Of a stretch of 64,000 nt of DNA, positions 53,455 through 64,000 are shown one piece after another. The notes under the pieces were generated by a model that made no database searches, was not told the origin of the DNA, and worked only from the letters and a program-made list of their open reading frames with translations. Source of the DNA: Heliorestis convoluta. GTDB lineage: Bacteria > Bacillota > Desulfitobacteriia > Heliobacteriales > Heliobacteriaceae. The position numbers and the translations under genes are program-made. The DNA lies in NCBI RefSeq assembly GCF_009649955.1, contig NZ_CP045875.1, positions 3,154,982 to 3,218,981 on the forward strand, in the 5' to 3' direction. Each line of letters begins with the position of its first letter. The first letter of the stretch is position 1.

Positions 53455-56400
53455 TTAGTTTTTGTGCTGCTCTAAAGCACGGCGCGCTACTTCGACTTCC
53501 CTTACGTTAAAGTTGGCTTCAAGGGCCGCCGCAAGGCTCTCGAAATGATCATTTAGCGCTTGCAATGCCTCTGTAGTTGTTGTATCGAATGCTGTAGTCA
53601 AAGCATTATGATACACAGGAAAGAGCAAGTCCCGTCCTTCTTGTAAATAACTATCCGCAGGCGCTTGCAAGGCCTTTTCGAGTTCTTCCCGAAGACGAGC
53701 ACGACCAGAACCTTCGAAGAAGTCTTTCGGACTTTTGATCATAGACAAATGAGAAAAGAGGGACTTTGTACTTTCTCGGAGTCGATAGAGAGGCAATTCC
53801 GGCGTAGAAACAGTGAAAACTTCTCTCGGAGGTAGTTGCAACTGCGGAACTTCTTGGCGAACGAGTTCGGAAAACTTGTTGTGTAACTGTTTTGCTCGTC
53901 CATTAAGAAAACTTTCTAGACGCAGGGAGGTAGCTCGTAGCTCTTGCGCAAGTTCTTGTTCTGCCCTTTCTATCAAACTCTCTAAAGAGTGGTGAGCTCT
54001 GTTTTTGGTAATAGCGCCACGGTCATCTTGCAACAAGGCCGGGTTAAAGTAACGGTTAAAAAGGTCGCCAAAGCGGAAGAAAAAACGCTGCTTTACGTAG
54101 TACAAAAGCTCCTCCAGCTCCTGCTGTAACAGAGCTCTTTCTGTTGTTGTATCTATGCCTTGAATGAGACGCTGCACTTGTGCTCGTGAAGCTTCATAAG
54201 CGGCCTTTTTGACGCGCTTGGCCTTTGCATCGGTATGGGCCGTAGCAATTACTTCATCTAATGATGTCAAACAGCGCGTTAACTCGTTTTCAGCAGCTTC
54301 AATGGCTACGGCAGTCAGTTCGTGGAAGGTAAAGTGAAAAAATGATTCTTCAAAGGTGCTAAAGCCAGAAAGTGCAAGCCCTTCTTGACAACTTGCCTGA
54401 TTCTCAGAGTCAGACAAAATATTTTTTGCACTGCGTAATGCCTTGAGCCGTTGATGGTATGTTTTCTCTAGCCCTTCTGTTAGTGTGCCCGTACTAGCCA
54501 AACGTGCTAGCAACGCTGTTTGACTGGAAATGGGGAAGATGCGAGGGTGATAAATACCACAGTCAGCGACTCGTTCCGTTACGTGTTCTAAGACCTCTTC
54601 TAGCTCTTGACCCGTCTTAGCCAGATCGGCGGCGTTGACGAGGAAGAACATTTTGTCCAAGGCAAAAGTATCTTTGACTCGACCTAGCTGTACTAGAAAG
54701 TCACGATCAGCATGGGAAAAAGCGCTGTTAAAGTATGTGACGAATAAGACAGCGTCAGCGTTTTTAATGTAGTCAAAGGCTACACCAGTATGACGGGCAT
54801 TGATTGAGTCGGCACCCGGTGTATCTACGAGCATAATGCCTTGATCGGTGAGTGGACAACTGTAATAGAGCTCAATCCACTCAACAAAACAAGCTTTTTC
54901 CTCACTGGCTACGTAGTCATTAAAAGATGTCAAGTCGATCACTTGAATGGATCCAAGTTGATTTTCTACGAAAGATAGGCCTTTCGAGACAGCTTGTAAG
55001 AAAGAATAGTGAGGCTTTGCTGTAGGATGAATTTGACTTGGTGATAATTGATGAAGTAGTTCTAAGGCTTCATCTAAAGTTTTCGCCTCTACATCGCAGG
55101 CCCGTAAGGAGTGGATTACATCGCTTTCTATATCAGCCTTCGTTTTTAACTGAACTCGTACAGTTCCGTGAGGATAGATAGAATTGGGAGGAAGAATTTT
55201 ATTAATAGCTGCTGTTGTTGGATTTGGTGATACGGGCAAAACAAATTGACCAAGCAAAGCATTTGCTACTGATGATTTACCGGCACTGAAGGCACCAAAC
55301 AAGGCAACGGTGAATATATTTTCCTCTAGTCGTTCTGCTCGTTGCTGGAGGGATTCGGCCATATGAGAAAACCCAGGGATCTTTTCTACTGTCTGAGCAA
55401 ATATATGCAGTGTCGCGCCTGTCTGTTGTAAAAGATTGTCACTTTGGCTTTGCTTTTCAATCCTCTTGTTATCAGGGCAGGTATCTTTTCGGCTAGTAAC
55501 TTCCATCTTTTGCTGAGACAACGCTCCATTTGTTACTATGGCGCTACCATTTCCCTGCACAGACGTACCGATGGCTTGACCAAGAGGCACCGACCTTTCG
55601 AGAAAATCGTTTTGATTATGCTCATGAAGAGAAGGGAGGATTTCTTGTAGAGATAAGGTAGATGAGAAGTTTTTTTCTAAAAGATGTATTAGTTCGGTTT
55701 GGTATTGCCGTTCCTCTTGCTCTGTTTTTTCCAAGTTACGCAGAGCTTCAACCAAGGTTTGTAGAGGTTGAAGTCGCTCATTCAATTGTGTCAGTTCTTG
55801 TTCGCTTTCTTGTCTTGTAATATTCGAGACTTTTTCAGCGAGAGCCAGTGCTTCACGTCGATAAAGACGCTTTACCTCAGAAGCAATGTCTTTCGTAAAA
55901 TTATGAGTATACTCGTTATTAACAAGGGCACTTTCTTTCACAGCATGCTCTATTAAGTTGCTGTCCCAAGTGACGGTAAAGCCATGGGCATCTTCCATAT
56001 AGCTTCGATCAGAGATTCCGTAGTCCTCAGGAATTTTTGCCAAAAGGCTTCGCAGATGCCATTCCAACTGCGTCGATACGTGATGAGTAAAGTCATCTGT
56101 TAAAGCTTGTAGACGACGCTCTATTTCTTTTTTCGTTTTTTCTGCAGTGAAAAAGAAACCTACTTTAAAGCCTGGTTGTCGACTGATCAAATACTCTTGG
56201 GCCAGTTGGGTTGTTGTAAAAGGTGTGATTCGAGCGTTCTCTACAACTTGAAGGATTTCTCGTTCTAGCTCCGCTTGCAAACCTTCGGTCCGGCTATAAA
56301 GGCGATCAGCTTGTGCTTGTAGAGTTTTATAGCTTTCTAAAGCCTGCTCTAAGTCTTCGGTCTCATCGATTTGTTCTTGCCACTTTTGTTTCAAGGATTC

Positions 56401-57390
56401 ATGCTGCGTCGCCTGACGAGCACAATGATCTTTCACTATTTGCTTGGCAGCATTGTGCATTGTTGTTGGCAAAAGAGCCAGTTTATTTTTAGAAAGCGAC
56501 AAAAGCGATTCTCGCAAAAGGTCTAGTTGGTTTTCTTCATGGTTATCATCGAGTAATGTGGTATAGAAAATCCCTTCCGGGTGAACATCCCAAGCAGCAA
56601 AGCCTGACCTTGAACTGCTCTTGTAATAGGAAAAGTCCAATTCAAAATCGCAATGTTTGTCAATCTGATGAATCACAAGCAATAGTATTTTGCCTTGTTC
56701 CTGCATCTCTTTAGCAAAAGTAAAGTTGATTTCAGATTGAACATGGTTATAATCCATTACATAAACGACTACATCAGCTGTAACAATGGCTGGTTCGTGG
56801 GCTAGTTTTTTTGCTTTTTCTGCAGAATCAATGCCTGGTGTGTCTATAAAGACAAGTCCAGGAGCATCGAGCTGGTGAGGTACCGTGAGTGAAATGGACT
56901 CTGCCTTTTTGTTATCGAGACAGTATTGGTGAATCAAGGTCAAATCTTCTTTGGGATGTAGCTTGATTCTTGATGATTCGGGATAAAGGCAATCGAGATC
57001 CCTTTTTTCCTCATCGATGGGGACCTGGATTGTTGCAGAAGGCTCTCCCCAATGAATCGTCACAATGTTAGAACTCGTTGGAATCGGGCTCGTTGGCAGC
57101 CAGTTATAGCCCAACAATTTGTTCAGCAAGGCTGATTTACCGCTAGAGATATGACCACAAAAAGCAATATGGATTTCCTCTTTTTGAAGCTTCTGAAGGA
57201 GCCCCTTTATAGCACAGATACTAGATTCGTCGCCAACTTGTCGAAGCGGTTCCATTACATCAATAAGACGAGAATGCAAGTCTTGAAGTGAAGCGCTTGA
57301 TGAATCACGTAGCGTTACTTGATCGAATGGTTTTTCCTTACTCTGCGTGAACCTTTTGTCCGAAGGATCATAAGTCAACAAATTGAACAC
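53455..57390 (-). CDS. Two-headed bacterial dynamin-like protein (DynA type)
   Basis: The 1311-aa protein contains two dynamin-type GTPase heads. The first P-loop GHISSGKS is at 79-86 with FIDTPGIDS; the second GAFSAGKS is at 699-706 with LVDTPGADS. Long helical stretches follow each head, as expected for a stalk, and hydrophobic stretches are few. In length and plan it matches Bacillus subtilis DynA, which tethers and fuses membranes. The start is unclear: GTG 57390 sits inside the possible ribosome binding site, and TTG 57381 or 57378 may be used. Confidence 0.92.
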   Translation of the reverse strand: MFNLLTYDPSDKRFTQSKEKPFDQVTLRDSSSASLQDLHSRLIDVMEPLRQVGDESSICAIKGLLQKLQKEEIHIAFCGHISSGKSALLNKLLGYNWLPTSPIPTSSNIVTIHWGEPSATIQVPIDEEKRDLDCLYPESSRIKLHPKEDLTLIHQYCLDNKKAESISLTVPHQLDAPGLVFIDTPGIDSAEKAKKLAHEPAIVTADVVVYVMDYNHVQSEINFTFAKEMQEQGKILLLVIHQIDKHCDFELDFSYYKSSSRSGFAAWDVHPEGIFYTTLLDDNHEENQLDLLRESLLSLSKNKLALLPTTMHNAAKQIVKDHCARQATQHESLKQKWQEQIDETEDLEQALESYKTLQAQADRLYSRTEGLQAELEREILQVVENARITPFTTTQLAQEYLISRQPGFKVGFFFTAEKTKKEIERRLQALTDDFTHHVSTQLEWHLRSLLAKIPEDYGISDRSYMEDAHGFTVTWDSNLIEHAVKESALVNNEYTHNFTKDIASEVKRLYRREALALAEKVSNITRQESEQELTQLNERLQPLQTLVEALRNLEKTEQEERQYQTELIHLLEKNFSSTLSLQEILPSLHEHNQNDFLERSVPLGQAIGTSVQGNGSAIVTNGALSQQKMEVTSRKDTCPDNKRIEKQSQSDNLLQQTGATLHIFAQTVEKIPGFSHMAESLQQRAERLEENIFTVALFGAFSAGKSSVANALLGQFVLPVSPNPTTAAINKILPPNSIYPHGTVRVQLKTKADIESDVIHSLRACDVEAKTLDEALELLHQLSPSQIHPTAKPHYSFLQAVSKGLSFVENQLGSIQVIDLTSFNDYVASEEKACFVEWIELYYSCPLTDQGIMLVDTPGADSINARHTGVAFDYIKNADAVLFVTYFNSAFSHADRDFLVQLGRVKDTFALDKMFFLVNAADLAKTGQELEEVLEHVTERVADCGIYHPRIFPISSQTALLARLASTGTLTEGLEKTYHQRLKALRSAKNILSDSENQASCQEGLALSGFSTFEESFFHFTFHELTAVAIEAAENELTRCLTSLDEVIATAHTDAKAKRVKKAAYEASRAQVQRLIQGIDTTTERALLQQELEELLYYVKQRFFFRFGDLFNRYFNPALLQDDRGAITKNRAHHSLESLIERAEQELAQELRATSLRLESFLNGRAKQLHNKFSELVRQEVPQLQLPPREVFTVSTPELPLYRLRESTKSLFSHLSMIKSPKDFFEGSGRARLREELEKALQAPADSYLQEGRDLLFPVYHNALTTAFDTTTTEALQALNDHFESLAAALEANFNVREVEVARRALEQHKN

Positions 57391-57726
57391 CTACTTATCA
57401 ATCAATTTATATATTTCTCAAGAAAAAGCATTGTAGTGACAGCGTTTTTAATAATAAAAAGGTATCACTCGCTTGATTGTAGCACTCAGTTTTTAGAAAT
57501 AGAATCCCTTTACTAATGGAAATCATTGCATGTGAATAAAAAAACAGATGAAGACAAGGTATCGGGTCTGCTAGTTTGATATTTTTAGCTTTAGCTTCGA
57601 ATGTGCTGACTCGTGTTGGCTAATCAAGACTGAAAAAGGGATTTAATTGGAAGTGACGAATAGTGTCTATAATAAAATGGATGACATATAGAATGATTTT
57701 GAGTTATTTCCAAAGGAGTCTTATTT
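57391..57726. other. Divergent intergenic region
   Basis: 336 bp between the dynamin gene (minus) and the DUF2867 gene (plus). AT-rich; a TATAAT (57668-57673) stands before the plus gene with a TTGGAA box at only 15 bases. I see no gene or structured RNA here. Confidence 0.4.
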
Positions 57727-58287
57727 GTGAGCAAAATTATTGTTGAAGAAGTGGCCCTTCCAGTAGATTCTGTACTGAAAGAATCTTTAGAGAGGGTAGA
57801 TTATGTTGACGCCTATCGGATTCCATGGCCTGAGGGAGTAGAGAAAGATGTGGTAGCTCTGATTGATGGACTCTTCACGTCGGCACCTGCTTGGACTACG
57901 GCGTTAACTGAATTTCGCAATCGTGTAGTTCCTTATTTCGGTATTAAAGTGCCAGAGTCCAATTCTCAAATGAGAGCGGCTGATTTTGACTTTACACCAG
58001 GAAGTAAAGGCAGTTTCTTTCGTGTCTACGAAAGAGAGGAAGATGAGATTGTTGTAGGAGACGATGATCGTCACCTTAACTTTCGCATTTCCTTTATGCT
58101 TGATAGGGAAGAAAGTAACAGTCTGAAGCAAGAGGATGCAAAGGTTTGGGCTGTTGTCTCTACAGCTGTGCAATTTCACAACTGGCTCGGCAAAGCCTAC
58201 TTCTTACCAGTACGTCCTTTTCATCGACGCATGGTTCCAGCTATGTTAAAGAGCCTAGCTAGTAAATCTAGAGTAAAAAAAGCCTGA
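57727..58287 (+). CDS. DUF2867 family protein
   Basis: The 186-aa protein has the DUF2867 features YRIPWPEGVEKDVVALIDGLF and AVVSTAVQFHNWLGKAYFLPVRPFH. No signal peptide or membrane segment is present. GTG 57727 follows AAAGGAG. Function unknown. A terminator overlaps the gene end. Confidence 0.85.
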   Translation: MSKIIVEEVALPVDSVLKESLERVDYVDAYRIPWPEGVEKDVVALIDGLFTSAPAWTTALTEFRNRVVPYFGIKVPESNSQMRAADFDFTPGSKGSFFRVYEREEDEIVVGDDDRHLNFRISFMLDREESNSLKQEDAKVWAVVSTAVQFHNWLGKAYFLPVRPFHRRMVPAMLKSLASKSRVKKA

Positions 58288-58318
58288 ACAGGTTCAGTCC
58301 GCTCAGGCCTTTTTACTT
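58278..58318 (+). terminator. Rho-independent terminator
   Basis: AAAAAGCCTGA pairs with TCAGGCCTTTTT, followed by more T. It covers the stop codon of the DUF2867 gene. Confidence 0.75.
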
Positions 58319-58479
58319 CCTTTTTTATTAAAAAATGCAGTCAACCGTATAACCATAAATTCTGCAAAAGGAAAGTCCAAACTTTCGCAATCGAGGCGAA
58401 TATGGTAAAATAGAACAGTATTCTGAAAATAGTAGTACCTATTTAGGGCAACGATTTTTACATGAAAGGGTGGCTAGGG

Positions 58480-59586
58480 ATGGCAAAGATCTTGATCGCA
58501 CCAGGTCGCTATGTGCAGGGACCAGGTGTGCTTAAAGAAGCAGGGGAGCAGCTAAAAGGTTTTGGTAAAAAGCTCTTTATTTGTGGTGATGCTTTTACAA
58601 TTAATCTGACCCAGGACACCTTGAATCAATCTGTGCAAGCGGCTGGTCTGGAACCTTCCTATGAGCAATTTAATGGAGAATGTTCTTTTAATGAGATTGA
58701 ACGATTAATCGGAAAAGCGCAGGATCTCCGAGCCGATGTTATCGTTGCTGTCGGTGGTGGAAAAGTCATTGACGCAGGCAAAGCTGTAGCGATGAAGATG
58801 GGTCTTCCTGTGGCAGTCATTCCTACGATTGCAGCGACTGATGCGCCTTGTAGTGCCTTGTCTGTTATCTATACAGAAGAAGGTGTTGTTGAGCATTACC
58901 TGATTACACCGGCAAACCCCAATCTAGTTCTTGTTGATACAGCGATTATTGCCAAGGCGCCAGTCCGCTTTTTGGTAGCTGGCATGGGAGATGCGCTAGC
59001 TACTTGGTTTGAAGCTGATTCTGCTTCACGAACCAACTCTAAAAATATGCCCGGTGGACTTACTACAGTTACAGCGTTAAGCCTTGCTCGCCTTAGCTAT
59101 GACACTTTATTGGAGTATGGTGAAATGGCCAAAGAAGCGGTACAAGCTGGTGCGGTCACCGAGGCAGTAGATCGTATTGTTGAAGCCAACACGTTACTCA
59201 GTGGTTTAGGCTTTGAAAGTGGCGGGTTAGCGGCTGCCCACGCCATTCACGATGGTTTAACTGTTTTAGAAGAGACCCACCACTACTATCATGGTGAAAA
59301 AGTCTCTTTTGGTGTATTAACGCACATTGTATTAGAAGGTCGTAGACCCGATCAAATTGAGGAGGTTCTCGACTTCTGTTCGCGAGTAGGACTTCCAGTG
59401 ACACTTGCTGAAATTGGTGTGACGGATCCAACACCAGAAAAAATAAGAGCTGTCGCTGAAAAAGCTTGCGCAAAAGGATCGAGCATTTATAACATGCCTG
59501 TACCGATATCCGTTCAAGCTGTAGAAGATGCGATTTTAGGTGCTGATGCCATAGGACGAGCATTTAAGAAAAAGTTCGGGGTTTAA
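58480..59586 (+). CDS. gldA: Glycerol dehydrogenase
   Basis: The 368-aa group III alcohol dehydrogenase has the NAD-binding VAVGGGKVIDAGK, the metal-binding GMGDALATWFEAD and two His in AAAHAIHDG and HGEKVSFGVL. It oxidises glycerol to dihydroxyacetone with NAD. ATG 58480 follows AAAGGGTGG; ATG 58462 lies in front of this box. A terminator begins in its stop region. Confidence 0.95.
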   Translation: MAKILIAPGRYVQGPGVLKEAGEQLKGFGKKLFICGDAFTINLTQDTLNQSVQAAGLEPSYEQFNGECSFNEIERLIGKAQDLRADVIVAVGGGKVIDAGKAVAMKMGLPVAVIPTIAATDAPCSALSVIYTEEGVVEHYLITPANPNLVLVDTAIIAKAPVRFLVAGMGDALATWFEADSASRTNSKNMPGGLTTVTALSLARLSYDTLLEYGEMAKEAVQAGAVTEAVDRIVEANTLLSGLGFESGGLAAAHAIHDGLTVLEETHHYYHGEKVSFGVLTHIVLEGRRPDQIEEVLDFCSRVGLPVTLAEIGVTDPTPEKIRAVAEKACAKGSSIYNMPVPISVQAVEDAILGADAIGRAFKKKFGV

Positions 59587-59610
59587 TCCCGAGCTTTTTC
59601 ATTTCTTGTG
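59573..59610 (+). terminator. Rho-independent terminator
   Basis: AAAAGTTCGGG pairs with CCCGAGCTTTTT, followed by a T run. It ends gldA. Confidence 0.75.
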
Positions 59611-59781
59611 AGACCTTCTTTTTTATCCTTACCTTTACGCTGTCGCTATCGTGTTTTTTTTGCTCAAAAAAAGTTGAAAAAAATCTACAATTAGAAAAAA
59701 ATACCTTTGACTTACGGCTGAGTAGATGATACAGTATACATCGTGCTCGGGCACAGAGATGAACGAAAAGGCTAACACTAA

Positions 59782-59857
59782 GCCAGCGTAGCTCAATCGG
59801 TAGAGCAACTGACTTGTAATCAGTAGGTTGCGGGTTCAATTCCTGTCGCTGGCTCCA
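59782..59857 (+). tRNA. tRNA-Thr (anticodon TGT)
   Basis: A full cloverleaf is visible: acceptor GCCAGCG with CGCTGGC, anticodon loop TTGTAAT with TGT, T arm GGTTCAATTC, and an encoded CCA end. Confidence 0.97.
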
Positions 59858-59879
59858 TCTTTACTATACAATTTTATTT

Positions 59880-59962
59880 GCGGTCGTGGCGGAATTGGCA
59901 GACGCACTGGATTTAGGTTCCAGCGGGCAACCGTGGAGGTTCAAGTCCTCTCGACCGCACCA
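59880..59962 (+). tRNA. tRNA-Leu (anticodon TAG)
   Basis: Acceptor GCGGTCG with CGACCGC, anticodon loop TTTAGGT with TAG, a long variable arm as in class II tRNA, T arm GGTTCAAGTC and an encoded CCA. Confidence 0.97.
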
Positions 59963-59965
59963 CTT

Positions 59966-60040
59966 GCGGAAGTGGCTCAGTGGTAGAGCATCGCCTTGCC
60001 AAGGCGAGGGTCGCGAGTTCGAATCTCGTCTTCCGCTCCA
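59966..60040 (+). tRNA. tRNA-Gly (anticodon GCC)
   Basis: Acceptor GCGGAAG with CTTCCGC, anticodon loop TTGCCAA with GCC, T arm AGTTCGAATC and an encoded CCA. Confidence 0.97.
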
Positions 60041-60459
60041 TTGCTACTTTCATTAATGTAGCATCAGAACCAACACTTACAGCACTTAAGATGGACGATT
60101 TGGTATGCTTTGTTTTAACGGCGAAGTTGCCAAAAAGAACCAGTAGACAAAACGATGACAAACATGATACTATGTATTTCCGCCCAACGAGAGGGCAAAA
60201 CAAACCGGTCCTTGAAAATCAAACAGTTGTAAACAAGTCAAGCGTGCGAAAATGTCGAAGCTTTCGGGCTTGCGACAAACCAATCAATTCTGAGAACTTT
60301 TGCAGATTCGGTGATGGTTATTCGGAACCTTCATTATAAATGCAAAAGTTATCAAAAAGAAGTCAATTAAGAGCTTTATCAGGCTCACCCATATATAAGG
60401 AATGCAAAGGAAGTTAACCGCTGACGCCATTTATGGCGCAGCGAACTCCAAAACATCCT

Positions 60460-60953
<494 letters not shown>

Positions 60954-61011
60954 ACTCTTTACATCGCGAATATTTCTCTGTGTAGTTTTCAAGGTACAAC
61001 AAAAGTATAAC

Positions 61012-61056
61012 AAAAAAAGCCTGTTACACTCTTTCAAGTGTAACAGGCTTTTTTAC
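61012..61056 (+). terminator. rrn terminator
   Basis: AAAAAGCCTGTTACAC pairs with GTGTAACAGGCTTTTT around TCTTTCAA, followed by a T run. It is the end of the rRNA transcript and stands about 60 bases after the 23S end, with no 5S gene in between. Confidence 0.9.
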
Positions 61057-61158
61057 TTTTTTTTGCAGTCCGATCAAAAGAATTGTGATTTTTTCTTTGC
61101 TCTTAGGGGTCAATTGTGTCTAGCCTTGCAAGTAAAAAATCTACGGCACATTGACCTT

Positions 61159-62871
61159 TTACCCGGGAAGCCACCGCTCAAAGACAGGGATAAGTTGCTC
61201 CAGTTTAATTGGCTTACTGATATAATCATCCATTCCCGCACGAAGGCACCTATCTTTATCTCCTTGCATTGCCAATGCGGTCATAGCAACAATTGGTGTC
61301 CGTTGATTCTTTTTGGATTCCCATTTTCGGATCGCTTCGGTAGCCTGAAAACCATCCATTTCTGGCATATGGCAATCCATGAGAATAAGGTCATATTCCT
61401 TTTTCTGTAGCGAATGAATAGCTTCTAAACCGTTATTGGCAATATCCACAGTCAAACCCATTTTGCTTAAAAGGTTCAGAGCTACTTTTTGATTTACTTG
61501 ATTATCTTCAACAAGTAAGACTGGCTTTTCCAGCTCCCAAACTGGATAGGTTTTTGCAGGACCGTTGTCAAACGAATCAACTTGATTTTGATGTACAGGT
61601 TCGGCTACGGTTTGATAAGGAATCGAGAACCAGAAGAGGGAGCCCTCACCGATCTTACTAGTAACACCAATTTCTCCGCCCATGAGTTCAACCAATTGTT
61701 TTGAAATGCTCAAACCAAGCCCGGTACCACCATAGAGACGCGTTGTTGAAGAATCTGCCTGAATAAAAGGGTTGAAAATATTATGAATAACTTCTTCCTT
61801 AATTCCTATACCCGTGTCTTTTACTTCGAACTTTACTTTCATGATGTCATTATCTTTTGACTCTATAGTAATTTGAATTAATACTTCACCCTGAATGGTA
61901 AATTTGATCGCATTCGATACCAAATTGATTAAAATTTGACGCAACCTGTTTCGATCTCCGATAACCCAATCATCTACTTCGCTTGGCATTGCTAAGGATA
62001 GATTTAGACCATTTTTCCCTACCTTTTTCTTAAAAAGATTAATCACACTTATAGCAATTTGACGTAAATTGAAAACAGTGTCCTCAAGACGCATTTTAGC
62101 AGCTTCGAGCTTCGAAAAATCTAGTATATCATTGAGAACATGGAGAAGCACTTCAGCTGAGTCTGAAATGGCTTCTGTAAATTCTCGTTGCTCCTCAGTG
62201 AGAGAAGTTTCTGACAGTAAATGATTCATGCCTAGAATTCCATTCAAGGGGGTGCGAATCTCATGGCTCATTATAGCAAGAAAATCACTCTTTGCTCGAG
62301 TGGCTTCTTCTGCTTTTTTATAAGCCTGATCGAGTTGAATCATCTTTTCCTTTATTGTCTTGAATTGCTTAACATTTTGCGCAAGAAGGGTCGTTATTTT
62401 GAGATGACCCTCAATCATATCTCTCATTTTTTCCATCAATTCGATGATACTATTGGAATATAAATTCTCTTTATCATCTAACAAACATATGGTACCAAAT
62501 ACGCTACCGTTTGGCTTTCGGATGGGGAAACCAAGGTACGCTATTAGACCGTATTTAAGGTCTGGATTATTGTTCCACTCATCAGATTTCAAGGCATTGG
62601 GCACCAGCAACTTACTCTGTGTTTTTATTACTCTTTCACAGTATAATCCAGAATCATAAAGGGCTTCTTTATCTTTGATTTTATAAGGGTTACCTTGGCT
62701 ATTGCTGGCAACAAAGACCTCAATTTCGCCTGAACAGATACGCATGATTAGCCCTACACGTGTGCCAGATAATCTTGTTACAAGATCAATAATACTTTGC
62801 CACTCTGATATAATATCGCATGATACGTTTTCACAAGATATTTTTATGTTATTGTTAATATCTTCAAACAT
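61159..62871 (-). CDS. Hybrid sensor histidine kinase/response regulator with GAF domain
   Basis: The 570-aa protein has no membrane segment. Domains in order: GAF (about 15-155), coiled linker, HisKA with [14 protein letters not shown] (His203), HATPase with [19 protein letters not shown] and GGTGLGLSI, then a receiver with [11 protein letters not shown] and Asp499 in [11 protein letters not shown]. The signal sensed by the GAF domain is unknown. There is no partner gene nearby; it sits alone between the two rRNA starts, on the opposite strand, convergent with the rRNA remnant. Confidence 0.93.
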   Translation of the reverse strand: MFEDINNNIKISCENVSCDIISEWQSIIDLVTRLSGTRVGLIMRICSGEIEVFVASNSQGNPYKIKDKEALYDSGLYCERVIKTQSKLLVPNALKSDEWNNNPDLKYGLIAYLGFPIRKPNGSVFGTICLLDDKENLYSNSIIELMEKMRDMIEGHLKITTLLAQNVKQFKTIKEKMIQLDQAYKKAEEATRAKSDFLAIMSHEIRTPLNGILGMNHLLSETSLTEEQREFTEAISDSAEVLLHVLNDILDFSKLEAAKMRLEDTVFNLRQIAISVINLFKKKVGKNGLNLSLAMPSEVDDWVIGDRNRLRQILINLVSNAIKFTIQGEVLIQITIESKDNDIMKVKFEVKDTGIGIKEEVIHNIFNPFIQADSSTTRLYGGTGLGLSISKQLVELMGGEIGVTSKIGEGSLFWFSIPYQTVAEPVHQNQVDSFDNGPAKTYPVWELEKPVLLVEDNQVNQKVALNLLSKMGLTVDIANNGLEAIHSLQKKEYDLILMDCHMPEMDGFQATEAIRKWESKKNQRTPIVAMTALAMQGDKDRCLRAGMDDYISKPIKLEQLIPVFERWLPG

Positions 62872-63490
62872 TCAAACATCTCCTGACAAATAAAAACAGC
62901 CCTGACTTTTAAAACTGGACTGTGATTTTATGAAGGCTTTTATCGATTTCATAGACATCAGTATGTTTGGTTACTGTGAGTATTTCTTTCAGAACTTCTT
63001 TAACGTTAGTTAGGACTTTATTTCAACCTTTTGATGAGTATACTTATAAAGATTAATTAATAGACCAATATCTACACTATCGATGAAGAGACTTGATTGA
63101 TCTCGATATTTAGCATATTGACGTCATTGTTAATGAAAGGGAAAAATGTAATCTCGTACATAACGAGCATCTTTAATTGTTAAATTAGAAGAAAAAATTA
63201 GAAGAAAGAATGAGCCGCGCCTTGTCGGCCTCCTATCCTATATGCCATGTTGATCATCATCTTATTTTAGGAAATTGTATTTAGGTAAACATTATATAAT
63301 TATTCAACAAATTATTAGTAAGCCCTTCTATTTTATGCAAAAATGTTTAATTAGTAACAACCGCCCACTTATGCTTCTCCTGGACAAGGACGATGGCAAG
63401 ATTGTGAAAAGCCAAATTTAGAAATAATTACATTTGACACAATACTAAGATATTGGTAATATATAAATCTCGTCCATGGACATGGGTATA
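62872..63490. other. AT-rich intergenic region before second rRNA
   Basis: I found no convincing gene in this 618-bp stretch. It carries the kinase promoter region on the minus strand and AT-rich sequence with short imperfect repeats (such as TTAGAAGAAA twice near 63185). No tRNA or rRNA is present before the repeated leader begins. Confidence 0.5.
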
Positions 63491-63951
63491 CCAACACTTA
63501 CAGCACTTAGAATGGACGATTTGGTATGCTTTGTTTTAACGGCGAAGTTGCCAAAAAGAACCAGTAGACAAAACGATGACAAACATGATACTATGTATTT
63601 CCGCCCAACGAGAGGGCAAAACAAACCGGTCCTTGAAAATCAAACAGTTGTAAACAAGTCAAGCGTGCGAAATTGTCGAAGCTTTCGGGCTTACGACAAA
63701 CCAATCAATTCTGAGAACTTTTGCAGATTCGGTGATGGTTTTTCGGAACCTTCATTATAAATGCAAAAGTTATCAAAAAGAAGTCAATTAAGAGCTTTAT
63801 CAGGCTCACCCATATATAAGGAATGCAAAGGAAGTTCACTGCTGACGCCATTTATGGCGCAGCGAACTCCAAAACATCCTTTTTTGGAGAGTTTGATCCT
63901 GGCTCAGGACGAACGCTGGCGGCATGCCTAACACATGCAAGTCGAACGGAG
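63491..63951 (+). repeat. rRNA leader and 16S 5' end, repeat copy 2
   Basis: It matches 60070-60530 nearly base for base, including the leader hairpin before 16S. The two copies diverge right after CGAACGGAG in the V1 stem. It is the leader of the second rRNA gene. Confidence 0.85.
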
Positions 63952-64000
63952 TTAAGGGATAGCTTGCTATTCCAAGACTTAGTGGCGAACGGGTGAGTAA
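63881..64000 (+). rRNA. 16S rRNA, 5' end (runs out of window)
   Basis: The sequence begins as a normal 16S gene (AGAGTTTGATCCTGGCTCAG) and passes the V1 stem into TTAGTGGCGAACGGGTGAG, as expected of an intact gene. The V1 stem (TTAAGGGATAGCTTGCTATTCC) differs from the one in the remnant at 60531-60552. Only the first ~120 bases are in the window. Confidence 0.95.

Noticed and set aside
59980..60339. Open frame of 119 codons over tRNA-Gly and the rRNA leader, with a near copy at 63476-63760
   Set aside because: It runs through a tRNA gene and the duplicated rRNA leader, so its repetition reflects the leader duplication. It has no ribosome binding site.
62872..63490. Possible 5S rRNA or lost spacer tRNA between the two rRNA starts
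   Set aside because: I looked for 5S core and tRNA T-arm signatures and found none in this AT-rich gap.

Overview
The window looks like chromosome from a low-to-mid GC, anaerobic, endospore-forming member of the Firmicutes (class Clostridia). The signs are strong AGGAGG-type ribosome binding sites, frequent TTG and GTG starts, sporulation genes (spmA, spmB, a ytfJ homologue), an anaerobic Ni-Fe carbon monoxide dehydrogenase, indolepyruvate:ferredoxin oxidoreductase, a FolD/cyclodeaminase pair for one-carbon metabolism, ScpA/ScpB and a two-headed dynamin. The gene set would suit Peptococcaceae or Heliobacteria, but nothing here proves the genus. No phage, insertion sequence with transposase, or CRISPR array was found.

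Layout. 0-5.4 kb: 3' part of a Lon-type protease, two tiny minus-strand ORFs sharing its bidirectional terminator, an FmdB zinc-ribbon gene behind a promoter with a CsoR-like palindrome in its spacer, then cooS preceded by a gene for a Ser/Thr/Gly/Met-rich protein. 5.4-12 kb: queC and a DUF4130 gene, a lysine riboswitch with lysA, and an arsR/permease/thioredoxin-like set; two copies of a roughly 390-bp, two-fold symmetric repeat lie in this stretch. 12-21.5 kb: a long co-oriented housekeeping block (DHH-CBS-CCA nucleotidyltransferase, M50 protease, trpS, scpAB, hydrolase, folD, fchA-like, DUF2953, ytfJ). 21.5-31.6 kb: a class A PBP (minus), spmAB, rluB, cobO, a HI0933-type flavoprotein, hutP-aroH, and a minus-strand pair encoding an FtsZ-like GTPase fused to helix-hairpin-helix motifs and a CheY-like receiver.

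31.8-44.5 kb: envelope and transport genes (DUF3784/PH-like membrane protein, a Glu-rich stalk-domain protein, lipoproteins, azlCD, a MATE exporter, an ion-transporter-like protein), pyruvate kinase, a TatD-linked radical SAM gene and a chemoreceptor. 44.6-51.4 kb: iorAB, a phenylacetate-CoA ligase and a TRAP transporter, which together look like an aryl-acid module. 51.5-59.6 kb: an unknown anchored protein, a 1311-residue double dynamin, a DUF2867 protein and glycerol dehydrogenase. 59.8-64 kb: tRNA-Thr, tRNA-Leu and tRNA-Gly, a chimeric rRNA remnant (16S 5' end joined to 23S 3' end), a hybrid histidine kinase, and a second, apparently normal 16S start that runs off the window.

The most unusual items are the FtsZ-HhH fusion lacking the T7 loop, the 16S-23S chimera, the symmetric hairpin repeat family, and a set of genes (rluB, cobO, the DUF3784 gene, possibly the cheY-like gene) whose only plausible starts are ACG, ATA or ATT.
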